Position numbers and translations under genes: made by a program. A model generated the notes under the pieces. It made no database searches. It was not told the origin of the DNA and saw nothing but the letters and a program-made list of their open reading frames with translations. Below are positions 63,967 to 64,000 of a DNA stretch of 64,000 nt, in pieces; position 1 is the first letter of the stretch, and each line of letters opens with the position of its first letter. Source of the stretch: Salinispirillum sp049115955 (GTDB lineage Bacteria > Pseudomonadota > Gammaproteobacteria > Pseudomonadales > Natronospirillaceae); assembly GCA_049115955.1 (NCBI GenBank), contig JAGDZJ010000017.1, forward strand, positions 104,952-168,951, written 5' to 3'.

Positions 63967-64000
63967 CGAAACAACGTAAGCGATCCATTAACCCCACCTG

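Noticed and set aside
1..64000. CRISPR array, tRNA or rRNA genes, IS element, prophage
   Set aside because: No regularly spaced repeats, no tRNA cloverleaf that I could fold, no rRNA sequence and no transposase, integrase or phage gene were recognised anywhere in the window.

Overview
The window is bacterial chromosome of moderate GC content. Gene content and order point to a gammaproteobacterium of the Pseudomonadales/Oceanospirillales type. The backbone mqo(partial)-dnaB-rplI-rpsR-rpsF-rlmB-rnr-purA-hisZ-hflC-hflK-hflX-hfq-miaA-mutL-amiB/C-tsaE-queG ... orn ... rsgA ... psd ... fimW-fimX-serB-yjtB-like follows the order I remember for Pseudomonas aeruginosa PAO1 between dnaB and serB. The composite terminator palindromes and the divergent sequences suggest a marine Saccharospirillum/Reinekea-like lineage rather than Pseudomonas itself; that placement is only a guess.

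Layout. 1-18.8 kb: a long minus-strand housekeeping block covering replication (dnaB), ribosomal proteins, RNA processing (rlmB, rnr, hfq, miaA), purine and histidine synthesis (purA, hisZ), membrane protease control (hflKC, hflX), mismatch repair (mutL), cell-wall amidase and tRNA t6A (tsaE). 18.9-20 kb: queG. 20-29.9 kb: an accessory stretch absent from the PAO1 order, with a hypothetical protein, an antiporter, HAD and PaiB-like proteins, an MCP with a NIT-domain partner, a glycosylase, HxlR/qorB-like and TetR/DUF pairs, and a rhodanese. 29.8-45.9 kb: backbone again (orn, rsgA, psd, proQ-like, epmA-efp-epmB, fimW, fimX, serB), interrupted by a large secreted pullulanase. 46-49.5 kb: an AhpA/YtjB-like membrane protein, a FecCD-type permease with its ATPase, and a Rieske protein. 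49.5-64 kb: accessory DNA made mostly of small, mainly minus-strand genes (GNATs, DinB, monooxygenases, cupin, DJ-1, VOC, SRPBCC, AAC(3)-I-like acetyltransferase) and three regulator/target pairs.

The most distinctive non-coding content is repeats. Three giant composite palindromes carry a shared core around CCGTCCATGG but have individual 20-28 bp arms (4.5, 14.75 and 15.0 kb). A 30-nt GGCGGATGACGC repeat is present once at 1.86 kb and as a perfect inverted pair at 44.3 kb. A 21-nt repeat is shared between 2.03 kb and 49.5 kb. Two copies of a GCTGGC/GCCAGC hairpin family flank rlmB and efp. In the right-hand accessory region at least two sequences resemble integron attC sites, with the stop codon of the preceding gene embedded in the site, so part of this area may be a decayed cassette array without an integrase in the window.

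Functionally, efp with epmA and epmB forms a complete EF-P beta-lysylation module. fimW/fimX is a c-di-GMP effector pair for type IV pili, and the fimX GGDEF and EAL signatures are degenerate as in known FimX. The MCP and NIT-domain genes look like a chemoreceptor split over two genes. No tRNA, rRNA, CRISPR array, IS element or phage gene was recognised.
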